From assembly GCA_002331025.1 (NCBI GenBank), contig DCYG01000022.1:1-64000 (forward strand): 64,000 nucleotides of DNA, read 5' to 3'. This DNA is from Firmicutes bacterium UBA2116. GTDB lineage: Bacteria > Bacillota > Clostridia > Tissierellales > Sedimentibacteraceae. Below, piece by piece: positions 1 through 8,352 of the stretch. Position 1 is the stretch's first letter; each line of letters begins with the position of its first letter. A program made the translations under genes and the position numbers. A model generated the notes under the pieces. The model worked only from the letters and a program-made list of their open reading frames with translations. It had not been told where the DNA came from and searched no databases.

Positions 1-83
1 GGCGATGGTATGATATATGTACTATATCATATAATTTAATTAAAATAAAGTATTCTTATAATTAGAGAGATATAGAGGTACAA

Positions 84-590
84 ATGAAAATTGCAATAAT
101 TGGATACAGCGGATCCGGTAAATCAACCTTGGCGGGACAGCTGGGAGAATTTTATAACTGCCCTGTTTTATATTTGGATAAAATTCAATTCGAATCAAAT
201 TGGAAAGAGCGGGATGAAGAATCAGCTAAAGCAATGGTAAAAAGGTTTTTAGACGAACATAACGATTGGATAATAGACGGAAATTATACTAAGTTTTATA
301 GAGACCGAAGAATGGAAGAAGCAGAAATAATTATATTTATGAATTATTCAAGGAGAGTATGCTTGTTTCAAGCTTATGTGCGATACCTGAAGTATAAGGG
401 AAAAACACGTGAAAGCATGGCTCCTGATTGTAACGAAAAACTTGATTTTGAATTTGTGAAATGGATTTTATTAGATGGCAGATCAAAAGAAAAGAAAAAT
501 CAATATATTGAAACAATAAAAAAATATAGTTATAAAATTGTTATACTGAAAACCAGAAAGGAAACGGAAGCATTTTTAAAAAAATTATGA
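84..590 (+). CDS. Small P-loop nucleotide kinase / topology-modulation-like ATPase
   Basis: A 168-residue protein with a Walker A P-loop at residues 7-15 (GYSGSGKST) right behind a beta-strand start (MKIAIIG). The size and the LYLDKIQF stretch after the P-loop resemble the adenylate-kinase-like proteins usually annotated as 'DNA topology modulation protein' (FlaR type) or AAA family ATPase. The true substrate is unknown for this group. It is probably cytosolic, as no signal peptide or membrane segment is visible. The stop codon overlaps a possible upstream start of the next gene (ATGATGA), which suggests translational coupling. The RBS (GAGG) is weak but well placed. Confidence 0.7.
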   Translation: MKIAIIGYSGSGKSTLAGQLGEFYNCPVLYLDKIQFESNWKERDEESAKAMVKRFLDEHNDWIIDGNYTKFYRDRRMEEAEIIIFMNYSRRVCLFQAYVRYLKYKGKTRESMAPDCNEKLDFEFVKWILLDGRSKEKKNQYIETIKKYSYKIVILKTRKETEAFLKKL

Positions 591-607
591 TGAGGCAGGT
601 AAAAGAT

Positions 608-1171
608 ATGAGGCGAAAAGACAGGGAAATGAGCAAAGAATTTGGAATTGAGGTTATAGATAAGGCAGTCTACGGAGTTGTTTCCATGATTGATGAAAAT
701 AACGAACCTTATGGAATACCGCTTTCTATAGTCAGGGACGGAAATAATTTATATTTTCATTCTGCTTTAGATGGTAAAAAAGTAAGAATATTTGAGAAAA
801 ATCCTGTTGTAAATGTAGCTTTTGTGGGACAAGTAAAGGTACCGGAAATTCTGACGGCAGAGGAATTAACGGAAATTGCAAAAGACAAATCCAAGGCAGG
901 TACGCTTATAAGCAAGGTATTTACAATAGAGTATGAGTCGGCTGTTGTAAAAGGAAAAATAAAATCAGTAGAAGATAAAGAAGAAAAATTAAAAGCAATA
1001 AAGCTTTTGTGTGAAAAATATACACCGGCAAAAATGGATTTCTTCAACTTAGCGATTGAATCCGGATTGCAAATAATTAATATGTACAAGATAGAAATTG
1101 ACGAGATAAAAGCTAAAAGAAAAAAGTATGATGTACAGGGCGAAGAAATGAAATGGGGCAGAATGGAGTAA
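608..1171 (+). CDS. Pyridoxamine-5'-phosphate-oxidase-like (NimA-type) flavin-binding split-barrel protein
   Basis: Encodes 187 residues starting MRRKDRE, the usual opening of the NimA/split-barrel family. The body follows the family pattern: a strand reading YGIPLSIVRDGNNLYFHSA, then a KV/KNP region and VAFVG. Such proteins bind FMN or heme in the cytosol, and some reduce nitroimidazoles; the reaction here is unknown. I chose the ATG at 608 over upstream ATGs at 587 and 590 because it has GAGGCAGG at good spacing and matches the family N-terminus. The gene sits directly behind the kinase gene and ahead of two GNAT genes in one direction. Confidence 0.75.
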   Translation: MRRKDREMSKEFGIEVIDKAVYGVVSMIDENNEPYGIPLSIVRDGNNLYFHSALDGKKVRIFEKNPVVNVAFVGQVKVPEILTAEELTEIAKDKSKAGTLISKVFTIEYESAVVKGKIKSVEDKEEKLKAIKLLCEKYTPAKMDFFNLAIESGLQIINMYKIEIDEIKAKRKKYDVQGEEMKWGRME

Positions 1172-1185
1172 ATAATGGGTGAAAT

Positions 1186-1983
1186 ATGAACAATAATGAT
1201 ATATTGAGAATTGCAATAGAGCAGTCTGCAACAGACTTTAATTGCTCTGCAAGTGATTTTATGAACTCAGGTAGTACAGTTGTAATCTCCAAATTAAATG
1301 ACGGTGCAAAAAAGTGCTATAAGAAACCTATGTTTTGCAGCTTTGCGTATTACGGCAATGGTTTGGTTGCTTCTGTTGATGAACAGATTAATGACTATGT
1401 AACTAAATTTATTGATAAGCATTCGGAGTACAGATGCTTCGATACACCACAATTAATTGTTCTTAATAAAGAGCTTGAGAAATACGGTAAATGCGTTTGC
1501 CATATTGCAGAATTTTTTCTTCCTGATGTAGAAAAACAGGTTGTAATTAATGGTGGTGTTGATGTGAAGATTTTTATGGAAAAAGATATTCCGATTTTAT
1601 ACAAGGATGACAGGTTCCATATGGCACTGGGTTACGGCAGCGATATCAATAAGCAGGATGTGTTGGCTGTTGTAGGATACGTTGATGGTAAAATAGCCGG
1701 TGTTGCAGGTGCAAGCAATGATTGTGAAACAATGTGGCAAATCGGTATAGAGGTATTGCCCGAATACAGGAAATCAGGCGTAGCTTCAACACTTACCAAG
1801 GTATTGACCGATGAGATAATTAAACGCGGCAAGGTTCCGTTTTATTGTACTGCATGGTCAAATATACCATCAAAAAACAATGCAATTAAATGTGGATATA
1901 AAACTGCGTGGGTTGAAATGGCTGCTATTGATTTTTACAATGCTATGAAAATGATAGGAGAGGGAGAAAATGAGATATTATAA
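1186..1983 (+). CDS. GNAT family N-acetyltransferase
   Basis: A 265-residue protein whose C-terminal half carries the GNAT acetyl-CoA fold. VGYVDGKIAGVAGAS is followed by IGIEVLPEYRKSGVASTLT (about residues 185-205), the acetyl-CoA-binding motif A with its R-x-x-G-x-A signature. Then comes a motif B-like segment about a Cys-rich strand and an N-x-x-A-x-x-x-G-Y/F ending. The N-terminal 110 residues have no recognised domain. The substrate is unknown. It overlaps the next GNAT gene by 14 bases, so the two are probably translated together. Confidence 0.75.
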   Translation: MNNNDILRIAIEQSATDFNCSASDFMNSGSTVVISKLNDGAKKCYKKPMFCSFAYYGNGLVASVDEQINDYVTKFIDKHSEYRCFDTPQLIVLNKELEKYGKCVCHIAEFFLPDVEKQVVINGGVDVKIFMEKDIPILYKDDRFHMALGYGSDINKQDVLAVVGYVDGKIAGVAGASNDCETMWQIGIEVLPEYRKSGVASTLTKVLTDEIIKRGKVPFYCTAWSNIPSKNNAIKCGYKTAWVEMAAIDFYNAMKMIGEGENEIL

Positions 1984-2512
1984 AAAATTAACAGGTAAGA
2001 AAGTTTATTTATCACCGATGAATGTAGAAGATGCAGAAATTTATGTTAAATGGCTTAATGATTTTGATGTGACAGATGGTTTGGGTTCTTCCAACAAAGT
2101 TGTATCCTTGGAAGTTGAAAGAGAATGGATTTCTCAAAACTCAGGACAGAATCAATTTGCCGTAGTAAGGTTGGAAGATGATAAGTTAATCGGTAATTGC
2201 GGAATTCACGGGCTTGATCAATCAAAGCAATGTGCGGAAGTAGGATTGTTTATAGGAGATGAAGAAAACCGAAACAAAGGCTATGGGCAGGATGTACTTA
2301 ACTTATTATTGAATTATGGTTTTAATTATTTGAATTTAAATAATATTATGTTAAAAGTTTTTTCATTTAATGAAGCGGCAATAAATTGTTATAAAAAGGT
2401 TGGATTTAGGGAAATAGGCAGAAGGAGAAAATCCTATTATTTAAGAGGTAAATTTTATGATGATGTGTATATGGATATATTGAGAGAAGAGTATCATCAA
2501 TTCGATAAATAA
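1970..2512 (+). CDS. RimJ/RimL-type GNAT N-acetyltransferase
   Basis: A 180-residue GNAT of the RimJ/RimL class. It opens LTGKKVYLSPMNVEDAEIYVKW, contains IGNCGIHGLD, then GLFIGDEENRNKGYGQD (motif A). It ends with the typical N-x-x-A-x-x-x-Y-x-K-x-G-F segment followed by a basic RRRKSYYLRGKFYDDVYM tail common in spermidine/ribosomal-protein acetyltransferases. It is cytosolic; the acceptor is unknown. The start ATG lies inside the end of the preceding gene with GGAGAGGGAG upstream, a strong RBS. Confidence 0.8.
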   Translation: MRYYKKLTGKKVYLSPMNVEDAEIYVKWLNDFDVTDGLGSSNKVVSLEVEREWISQNSGQNQFAVVRLEDDKLIGNCGIHGLDQSKQCAEVGLFIGDEENRNKGYGQDVLNLLLNYGFNYLNLNNIMLKVFSFNEAAINCYKKVGFREIGRRRKSYYLRGKFYDDVYMDILREEYHQFDK

Positions 2513-2546
2513 TCGGGAAGTTAATCAATTAATGGGGGATTAGAAC

Positions 2547-3692
2547 ATGATAGAAAGCGAAAAAACTTTAAAGAAATTATCATTGCCGTTATTGTTAATA
2601 TCTTTGCCATTAACCGTAATGAGTATTTTATTACCTATGTATACAACTGCTTTGGGGTTAACTCCATTGCAGGTAACGGGACTTTTTTCTGTGTTTTCAC
2701 TTGGGCTTGTCGTTATGCGTCTTTTTATAGGCTACGTATCAGATAAAGTAGGGAGAAAACCCGTATTTATTTTGGGATTAATCGTTTATACCTTGTCATA
2801 TTTTATATATTCCAATGCTAAAATCATATCTTTGATTTACATTGGAAGAGGATTGCAGGCTATAGCTGCTGCCCTTATTAGTATTTCTTCATATAGTATG
2901 ATTGCAGATTTGAATATGAAGAAAAATGCACATAATTTTGGCAGGGTAGACAGTTATTCCGAAAAGGGAGGCTTGTTAGGAGTATTACTATGCTTTTATG
3001 TTTTAAATACTCCCGAGTTGATTGAAGGCTGGTCAAAATTATTTTTAATATGTGCTGTTGCTTCAACCATTGCAGTTGCTTATTCAATATTTTTTTTAAA
3101 TGAAACTAAATCAATAGGCAATAATGATCTTTCGAACATTTCTTTATCGTCCTCAAAAAATGATATTATATTATTTAATTTAATTATTAGAATTTTTACA
3201 AGCAGTATTTTTTCAATCTTTGTTTTATATTTACAGAAAAGATTTAATTCAAATTTATTGGAAATTGGAATTGCATTTTTACTTCCTACAGTGATAATTG
3301 CGTTTGCATATCCAATGATAGGTAAAATCAGCGATAGTATTGGCAGCAGAAAGGCTTTGGTTTATTCCTTAAGTGTGTTGGTAATTATTTTATTAATATT
3401 GCCGTATATGAATAATATATATTTATATGGAATAGCTTGGACTGTTTATTATATTACCGTATCTTTGTTTGATGTGACAATAAACAGTGTATTTGTAGAA
3501 GATATAACCGGAGAAATCAGGGGGAGCGCTGTAGGTAAATTTACAATGGGAGCTAATATTGGATCTTTTATCGGACCATTAATTGGTGGTTTTGCTTTTC
3601 AGGAAATCGGTATTCAAGTTCCGTTTTTTATTAGTTCTATCGGATTTGCCATATTGTTAATGCTTTATATTAAAAGGGTCAGTGTTAACTGA
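2547..3692 (+). CDS. MFS transporter
   Basis: A 381-residue, 12-helix Major Facilitator Superfamily protein. The loop between helices 2 and 3 reads GYVSDKVGRKP (residues 63-73), the canonical G-x-x-x-D-x-x-G-R-K signature. It is repeated in degenerate form in the second half as GKISDSIGSRK. This arrangement suits a proton-coupled drug/metabolite exporter of the DHA1 type. A GGGGG-containing RBS precedes the ATG. No substrate can be read from sequence. It is the last gene of the rightward accessory run and converges on the lipoprotein gene that follows. Confidence 0.8.
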   Translation: MIESEKTLKKLSLPLLLISLPLTVMSILLPMYTTALGLTPLQVTGLFSVFSLGLVVMRLFIGYVSDKVGRKPVFILGLIVYTLSYFIYSNAKIISLIYIGRGLQAIAAALISISSYSMIADLNMKKNAHNFGRVDSYSEKGGLLGVLLCFYVLNTPELIEGWSKLFLICAVASTIAVAYSIFFLNETKSIGNNDLSNISLSSSKNDIILFNLIIRIFTSSIFSIFVLYLQKRFNSNLLEIGIAFLLPTVIIAFAYPMIGKISDSIGSRKALVYSLSVLVIILLILPYMNNIYLYGIAWTVYYITVSLFDVTINSVFVEDITGEIRGSAVGKFTMGANIGSFIGPLIGGFAFQEIGIQVPFFISSIGFAILLMLYIKRVSVN

Positions 3693-3694
3693 CC
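3677..3694. terminator. Hairpin at the convergent gene ends, possible terminator
   Basis: A perfect 7-bp stem (GGTCAGT/ACTGACC) with a 4-base loop covers the MFS stop codon. A T-rich stretch follows about 15 bases downstream rather than immediately, so it is only a modest intrinsic terminator candidate for the rightward transcript. Confidence 0.35.
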
Positions 3695-3710
3695 AATTTA
3701 ATACGACTTT

Positions 3711-4085
3711 TTATTCTATTATGTTTATATAAACAGCTTCTCCCTGCATAGGGTAGGATTCAGCTAATACTCCAGTATGCCAAACCTCAACCTTTTGTCC
3801 TTTTTTTAATGAAGAGAAATCCGTTACGGTCCCGTCATCATTAATTGTAGTATCCTTTGTAACTTTGAAAAAAGCAGCATACTTTCCTGCTTCAAACCAT
3901 TCTTCGTATGAAATATCTACATTTTCTATATCTGAAACTACTAAAATTCTTTGACTTTCAGCATCCACCTCGTAAATTAAGCCGATAGCATCAGGATCTC
4001 TGTCAGGTAATTTATCTGAAGCAGCTGTACAACCTGCTATAGTAAAAATCATAATAAAGCTTAATAATATTAAACATTTTTTCAT
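3711..4085 (-). CDS. Lipoprotein, DUF3221-like
   Basis: Encodes 124 residues with a lipoprotein signal peptide: basic MKK, hydrophobic core, lipobox IAGC at residues 16-19. The mature part has the pattern G-x-I-Y-E-V-D ... RILVVSD ... YAAFFKVTKDT, which matches the small YobA/DUF3221 group of surface lipoproteins. Function is unknown. The RBS (AAGGAGA) is good. It lies directly downstream of a second lipoprotein gene on the same strand and is probably cotranscribed. Confidence 0.65.
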   Translation of the reverse strand: MKKCLILLSFIMIFTIAGCTAASDKLPDRDPDAIGLIYEVDAESQRILVVSDIENVDISYEEWFEAGKYAAFFKVTKDTTINDDGTVTDFSSLKKGQKVEVWHTGVLAESYPMQGEAVYINIIE

Positions 4086-4117
4086 AATGATATTCTCCTT
4101 TCAAAATCAACGAAAGC

Positions 4118-4591
4118 TTAACTTATCCAAGAGCTTTCTACCTTTGTAATTTTCCATTCTCCGTTTTTATATTCGACCTGCAAACCATTATAACCTATTG
4201 CACCAAGGCCTGAACGCCATTTTGAAGCATCCATGATTATACTTTTTCCTTTTATTGTATTATCTTCTAACCTGAACAATATACCTTCCTTGAAATACAA
4301 ATCCTCAATATAGCCATTTTCCTCAAGTTCCTCAAATGTCATATCAAGAACGGTGTATCCGTACTTTTCAACTTCTTTTAACAATGTAAATTTTTGTTCA
4401 TCTGTCAAGTTTTTTATTAATGATGTATCAATAGCAATGAATTTAATTTCACTGTTTAAAGCATCATCCTCATTGTATAGCTTATCGATAACTGTGGTAT
4501 ATGCCCCTATGGTGTCAGTTGGTTCCTGACTGCAACCGACTGCTATCAAACTAAGAATCATCAACATTAAAAAAATAATTATTTTTTTCAT
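4118..4591 (-). CDS. Putative lipoprotein of unknown function
   Basis: A 157-residue protein with a clear lipoprotein signal (MKKIIIFLMLMILSLIAVGC; lipobox VGC at about residues 18-20). The mature part has mixed alpha/beta composition and ends in a G-L-Q-V-E-Y-K-N-G-E-W-K-I-T-K-V strand pattern. That ending is common to secreted NTF2/peptidase-inhibitor-like domains, but I recognise no named family. The RBS is AAGGAGG. It is exported and anchored to the outer face of the membrane. It probably forms a two-gene unit with the DUF3221-like lipoprotein downstream. Confidence 0.6.
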   Translation of the reverse strand: MKKIIIFLMLMILSLIAVGCSQEPTDTIGAYTTVIDKLYNEDDALNSEIKFIAIDTSLIKNLTDEQKFTLLKEVEKYGYTVLDMTFEELEENGYIEDLYFKEGILFRLEDNTIKGKSIIMDASKWRSGLGAIGYNGLQVEYKNGEWKITKVESSWIS

Positions 4592-4707
4592 TAATATACC
4601 TCCTTGATTTATTAGACGAAAAAAATAATTATTTGTTCGATAATATATTAAATTTATAGGTCACTTCTTTTTTTGTTATTTCATATTGCACTTACAGTAT
4701 AAGCGAC

Positions 4708-4734
4708 CGACACCAAATCAGAAGATTTGGGTCG
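4708..4734 (-). terminator. Bulged hairpin at the tlp stop
   Basis: CGAC-A-CCAAATC pairs with GATTTGGGTCG around an AGAA tetraloop: 11 pairs with one bulged A. It overlaps the tlp stop codon. No T-run follows on the minus strand, so termination is uncertain. Confidence 0.3.
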
Positions 4735-4969
4735 TCTGCTTATCTTTAAAATTATTTTCCTTATCGTACTCATTAGTGATGTCTTTTTTCATGCTTTTTA
4801 ATGATTGTTCTCTTCTCATGTTTTTAATTTGAAGGTCTGTTTTTATGACATCATCGTAGATTTGATCCATTAATTTTTCTGTTTCTCTGTAATTTTTCTC
4901 TGTATTTTTAATATCATTTTTCATTTTATTGATTGTATCTCTTATGTCTTCTGAATTATGCTTGCTCAT
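4718..4969 (-). CDS. tlp: Small acid-soluble spore protein Tlp
   Basis: An 83-residue, highly charged, helical protein. The N-terminal segment NSEDIRDTINKMKNDIKNT and the later KNMRREQSLKSMKKDI pattern match the Tlp family (compare the family's N-P-D-D-R-S-D-N-V-E-K opening and N-K-R-R-E-x-L-x-x-M/F-R-x-E-I end). Tlp is a minor spore-core protein made in the forespore. I chose the ATG at 4969 because AGGAGC lies at correct spacing and the longer reading would add 20 residues foreign to the family. It is divergent from spoIVA, so the two spore genes are neighbours. Confidence 0.75.
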   Translation of the reverse strand: MSKHNSEDIRDTINKMKNDIKNTEKNYRETEKLMDQIYDDVIKTDLQIKNMRREQSLKSMKKDITNEYDKENNFKDKQTTQIF

Positions 4970-5212
4970 AATATGCTCCTTTTTTAAAGTATATAAAATA
5001 TTATGTGCTATTTTTAAAATAACATTCATATCATTAGTGCGGGTTGATGACTTTGTAATAAATCTCTGACATCCATTTTTATCAGTATAAATTTTATTGC
5101 ATTTATGTTCATATTAAAATATATTTTTGAATATTATGGAATAAAGAAAGTGAACAAGGCATATAAATTAATTGTATACGATATTGCATATTTCGCAGGA
5201 GGAGGGATTATT

Positions 5213-6691
5213 ATTACTAATTTAGATATATATGAGGATATAGCAAGAAGAACGAAGGGCGAAATATATTTAGGCGTAGTGGGACCTGTCAGAACAGGAA
5301 AATCGACCTTTATCAGAAAATTTTCTGAAAATGTAATGCTGCCAAATATAGAAGATGACTACATAAGGGAAAGAGCTAAGGATGAAATGCCGCAAAGCGG
5401 TACAGGCAAGACTGTTACAACAACAGAACCGAAATTTGTACCCGGTAATGCGGTAAATGTAACATTCAAAGAAAACATAAATGCAAAACTAAGGTTAATT
5501 GACTGCGTAGGTTATATGATTCCCGGCGCAATCGGCAACATGGAAGGTGAAATACCAAGATTGGTAAGCACACCGTGGAATGAGGATCCTATTCCTTTTG
5601 CCGAAGCAGCAGAAATAGGAACAAGAAAGGTAATTAAAGACCATTCAACAATAGGAATTTTAATTACGACTGACGGAAGTATAACAGATATTAACAGAGA
5701 CAATTATATTATGGCAGAAGAAAGAGTAGTAAAAGAATTGAAAGAAATTGACAAACCATTCGTAATTATATTAAATACTACTCACCCGCAGGATGAAAAT
5801 ACTCAAGCATTGTCGGTGCAATTGAAAGAAAAGTATGATGCACCTGTACAGATATTGGATTTGATGAACTTAAAGACAGAAGATATAGATAAGGTTTTGG
5901 AAGAAGTGTTATATGAATTCCCGATTAAGGAAATTAACGTTGAATTGCCAAAATGGTTTGACGGACTTACGTATGACTATTCATTGAAAAAAGATTTAAT
6001 AGATACGCTAAGGAACGATTTTGAAGACTATTATAAATTAAGCGATTTTAGTGCTGATGATATATTCTCTTCAGAAAATGACTTCATCGAAGATTTTTAT
6101 GTAAAAGATATTGAGCTTGGCTCGGGTTGCATAAATATGAGAATTGATTTGGATAATTCATATTATTACAAGGTTATCAGCGAATTATCAGGAGAGGAAA
6201 TTACAGGTGAGCATCAAATACTTAAGCTTATCGGTGATTTGTCAAAAGCTAAGGACAGCTACAGGCGTGTTGAAGCAGCGATTAATGATGCAAAATCAAA
6301 TGGATACGGCTACGTATCACCGGGCATATCAGATATGGTTATTGACAAACCTGAAGTATTTAAGGAAGGCAGCAGGTACGGTATTAAAATCAAAGCTCAG
6401 GCACCGTCTCTTCATATTTTCAATGCCGGAATTAACACAGAAGTAGCACCTATAATAGGTACAAAAGCTCAAAGTGAAGATTTAATAAATCATTTATCAG
6501 AGCAGATGAAGGATAATCCCGAGTGTATTTGGGATGCTGAAATATTCGGAAAGACTATGTACAGTTTAGTTGATGAGCAATTGGAATCAAAGCTTACAGC
6601 AATGCCTGAAAATGCAAGAAAGAAGCTTAAAAGGACAATTGAAAAGATTGTTAATGACGGCTCAGGAAGCATTATATTCTTAATAATTTAA
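5213..6691 (+). CDS. spoIVA: Stage IV sporulation protein A (spore coat morphogenetic ATPase)
   Basis: SpoIVA is the ATP-hydrolysing protein that forms the basement layer of the spore coat in the mother cell. The family landmarks are all present: GPVRTGKSTF (Walker A), TTEPKFVPG, DCVGY, TPWNEDPIPFAEAAEIGTRK, HSTIGILITTDG, and a C-terminus close to the family ending PENAR-K-L-K...EGSGG. I start it at ATT 5213. AGGAGGAGGG ends 6 bases upstream, and this gives MTNLDIYEDIARRT, the same 14-residue spacing as the Bacillus MEKVDIFKDIAERT. An in-frame ATG at 5105 would add 36 residues without homology or an RBS. The total is then 492 residues, the normal size. Confidence 0.9.
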   Translation: MTNLDIYEDIARRTKGEIYLGVVGPVRTGKSTFIRKFSENVMLPNIEDDYIRERAKDEMPQSGTGKTVTTTEPKFVPGNAVNVTFKENINAKLRLIDCVGYMIPGAIGNMEGEIPRLVSTPWNEDPIPFAEAAEIGTRKVIKDHSTIGILITTDGSITDINRDNYIMAEERVVKELKEIDKPFVIILNTTHPQDENTQALSVQLKEKYDAPVQILDLMNLKTEDIDKVLEEVLYEFPIKEINVELPKWFDGLTYDYSLKKDLIDTLRNDFEDYYKLSDFSADDIFSSENDFIEDFYVKDIELGSGCINMRIDLDNSYYYKVISELSGEEITGEHQILKLIGDLSKAKDSYRRVEAAINDAKSNGYGYVSPGISDMVIDKPEVFKEGSRYGIKIKAQAPSLHIFNAGINTEVAPIIGTKAQSEDLINHLSEQMKDNPECIWDAEIFGKTMYSLVDEQLESKLTAMPENARKKLKRTIEKIVNDGSGSIIFLII

Positions 6692-6706
6692 CAATTTAAT
6701 AATATA

Positions 6707-6772
6707 GAGATTCTTCTTAGGTTGGGTGGATATGTCATTTCAAAACCTGAATTTGAAGAATCTCATTTTTTT
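6707..6772 (+). terminator. Terminator of spoIVA
   Basis: GAGATTCTTC (6707-6716) pairs perfectly with GAAGAATCTC (6755-6764) and is followed by ATTTTTTTA. The large loop contains a second short stem (AGGTT/AACCT), so the structure is a branched intrinsic terminator just past the spoIVA stop. Confidence 0.8.
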
Positions 6773-6793
6773 ATGGTGCTATCACCATTTTTT
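6773..6793. terminator. Second short hairpin with T-run
   Basis: ATGGTG-CTAT-CACCAT followed by six T's. It comes directly after the spoIVA terminator and reads as a tandem back-up terminator. It is also the left edge of the repeat element that follows. Confidence 0.5.
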
Positions 6794-6795
6794 AG

Positions 6796-6910
6796 AGCGT
6801 TAGTGATAAAAAAATGGATGGTAGACCTAATGCAGCGTAATCCAAATTTGTGCGACCAAAGGGAGCGGGCAAATTTGTGATGAAGCCTGCGATACCACTT
6901 AGACTAACCC
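6796..6910 (+). repeat. Dispersed intergenic palindromic repeat, family A, copy 1
   Basis: This element of about 115 bases fills most of the 404-base gap between spoIVA and the next gene. Its centre has CCAAATTTG and CAAATTTG arms around TGCGACCAAAGGGAGCGGG. Outside these lie related halves beginning GGTAGACCTAATGCAG and, on the other strand, GGTATCGCAGG. A second copy in opposite orientation lies at 62623-62750 (shared GGTAG-CT-ATGCA and CCAAATyTGTGCGA blocks). Such folded intergenic elements are often mobile-element derivatives (MITE-like) or extended 3' structures. Confidence 0.7.
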
Positions 6911-7011
6911 AAATATAGTATATATTTGTAACAAAACATATATTATTGTCATAATTATAAATTTTTTTTCATATAAAGTTGTAATAAATTTGGAATTTCA
7001 GCATATAAAGC

Positions 7012-7041
7012 TTGCAAATTAAAAGAAAATTGTGGTATAAT
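7012..7041 (+). promoter_or_regulatory. Sigma-A promoter for the ylmE-sepF operon
   Basis: TTGCAA at 7012-7017 and TATAAT at 7036-7041, 18 bases apart, with a TGN extended -10. The start codon of the first operon gene follows 55 bases later. Confidence 0.7.
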
Positions 7042-7095
7042 ACATTATCTTCTAATCAATTTTAGGTTTGTATATAAATTAAAGGTAGTGTTTAA

Positions 7096-8343
7096 ATGGC
7101 AAGAAGAAAAAACTTCGGTATTAAAAATTTTTTCTTTTCTTTAATAGCTGTATGTATAGTTATTTATATATTTCAAAGCTTACACGGTTCTGTTGAAACA
7201 ATAGTTGCTGAAAAGGGAGATTTGGAGAATATAATTAAAGCTGAAGGAATAATTGTCAAGGATGAAAGAATTTATAATGCAACTCTTGACGGAAGTGTTA
7301 CATATTATTACGAAGAAGGCTCAAAAGTAAAGCAAGGGCAGTTGATTGCAAATTTAAATACTGATTCTAATTCGGTACAAATAAATAAACAAATAGCCGA
7401 AATTGAAGCCGCAATAAACTCAAAGAAGAAAAATTCAGAAAGTGCAGCATCAACAGAATCATTAGCCTTATATGAGGATAACATACAGGCAAGTATTTTA
7501 AAGAGCGAATTAGACAATATGTACGATATAGTCGGACAAGTTGATAATAATGGTGCTTTAAGTGTTAATCAGGATATATATGATTCATATGATATTAATC
7601 AGCTTGAAAATATGAAAAAAGACCTCGAAAAAAGCATTTCAACAAATAAGGTCCCGTATTATTCAGCTAAGGCTGGAATTATAACATATAAAATAGACGG
7701 CTTAGAGGAAGTATATAATATAGATGATGTATATAATTTAACTGCAAGCAGCACGTTAAAGAAAGAATATACTACATCCGATAAATTTAATAAGGAAACA
7801 GTTTCAGCAAATGAAGGCATCTTAAAAATTATCAGAAATTTTGATTATTATATTGCTGCCACAGTTGACAATGAAAAAGCTAAATTGTTTACTGAAGATA
7901 AATACATAAAAACGAGAATTCATTCAGACGGACATTATCATGAGGTTTGGGGTTTCATTAAAAAAATAAATTATGGCAGTGAGCAATCAGTACTAATATT
8001 ATATTTTGATGATTATTTTTACAAAATTTATGATAAACGCTATGTAGATTTGGAATTAATAACCGATATATATGAAGGAATAAAAATAAATACGAAATCA
8101 TTAACCGAAAAAGATGGTATGACGGGTGTTTATGTGCAAGATGCTAGCAACATAATAAAATTTTTTCCTGTTGAAATTATAGGAATGGATGAAAATTTCA
8201 CCATAGTTGCATTGGGAGAATACGTTGAAAAAGATGAAAGAAGATTAATTAAGATAAACGAGAAAAACTATTTTACGGTTAAAATATTTGACAAGGTCAT
8301 ATTAGAACCGGAAATGGTATACGAAGGACAAATAGCAGATTAG
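7096..8343 (+). CDS. HlyD-like membrane-anchored protein, first gene of the sepF operon
   Basis: A 415-residue protein with a basic N-terminus and one membrane anchor (about residues 11-28), the rest outside the cell. Residues 35-75 contain the barrel-sandwich (lipoyl-like) half typical of HlyD/MFP adaptors: GDLENIIKAEGIIVKDE and YYYEEGSKVKQGQLIANL. A coiled region (residues 95-175) follows, then the second half-barrel. Many Clostridia carry such a gene immediately before ylmE/sepF, which suggests a cell-envelope or division role rather than type I secretion. No ABC transporter or outer-membrane partner is nearby. Confidence 0.75.
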   Translation: MARRKNFGIKNFFFSLIAVCIVIYIFQSLHGSVETIVAEKGDLENIIKAEGIIVKDERIYNATLDGSVTYYYEEGSKVKQGQLIANLNTDSNSVQINKQIAEIEAAINSKKKNSESAASTESLALYEDNIQASILKSELDNMYDIVGQVDNNGALSVNQDIYDSYDINQLENMKKDLEKSISTNKVPYYSAKAGIITYKIDGLEEVYNIDDVYNLTASSTLKKEYTTSDKFNKETVSANEGILKIIRNFDYYIAATVDNEKAKLFTEDKYIKTRIHSDGHYHEVWGFIKKINYGSEQSVLILYFDDYFYKIYDKRYVDLELITDIYEGIKINTKSLTEKDGMTGVYVQDASNIIKFFPVEIIGMDENFTIVALGEYVEKDERRLIKINEKNYFTVKIFDKVILEPEMVYEGQIAD

Positions 8344-8352
8344 GAGATTATT

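Noticed and set aside
10..30. Perfect AT-rich palindrome ATGATATA-TGTAC-TATATCAT before the first gene
   Set aside because: Too short and AT-rich to call an operator in sequence of this composition, and the left context is cut by the window edge.
5105..5212. N-terminal extension of SpoIVA from ATG 5105
   Set aside because: No SD before 5105, extension unlike the family, and a very strong SD lies at the conserved start. I could not find a convincing sigma-E promoter within it either.
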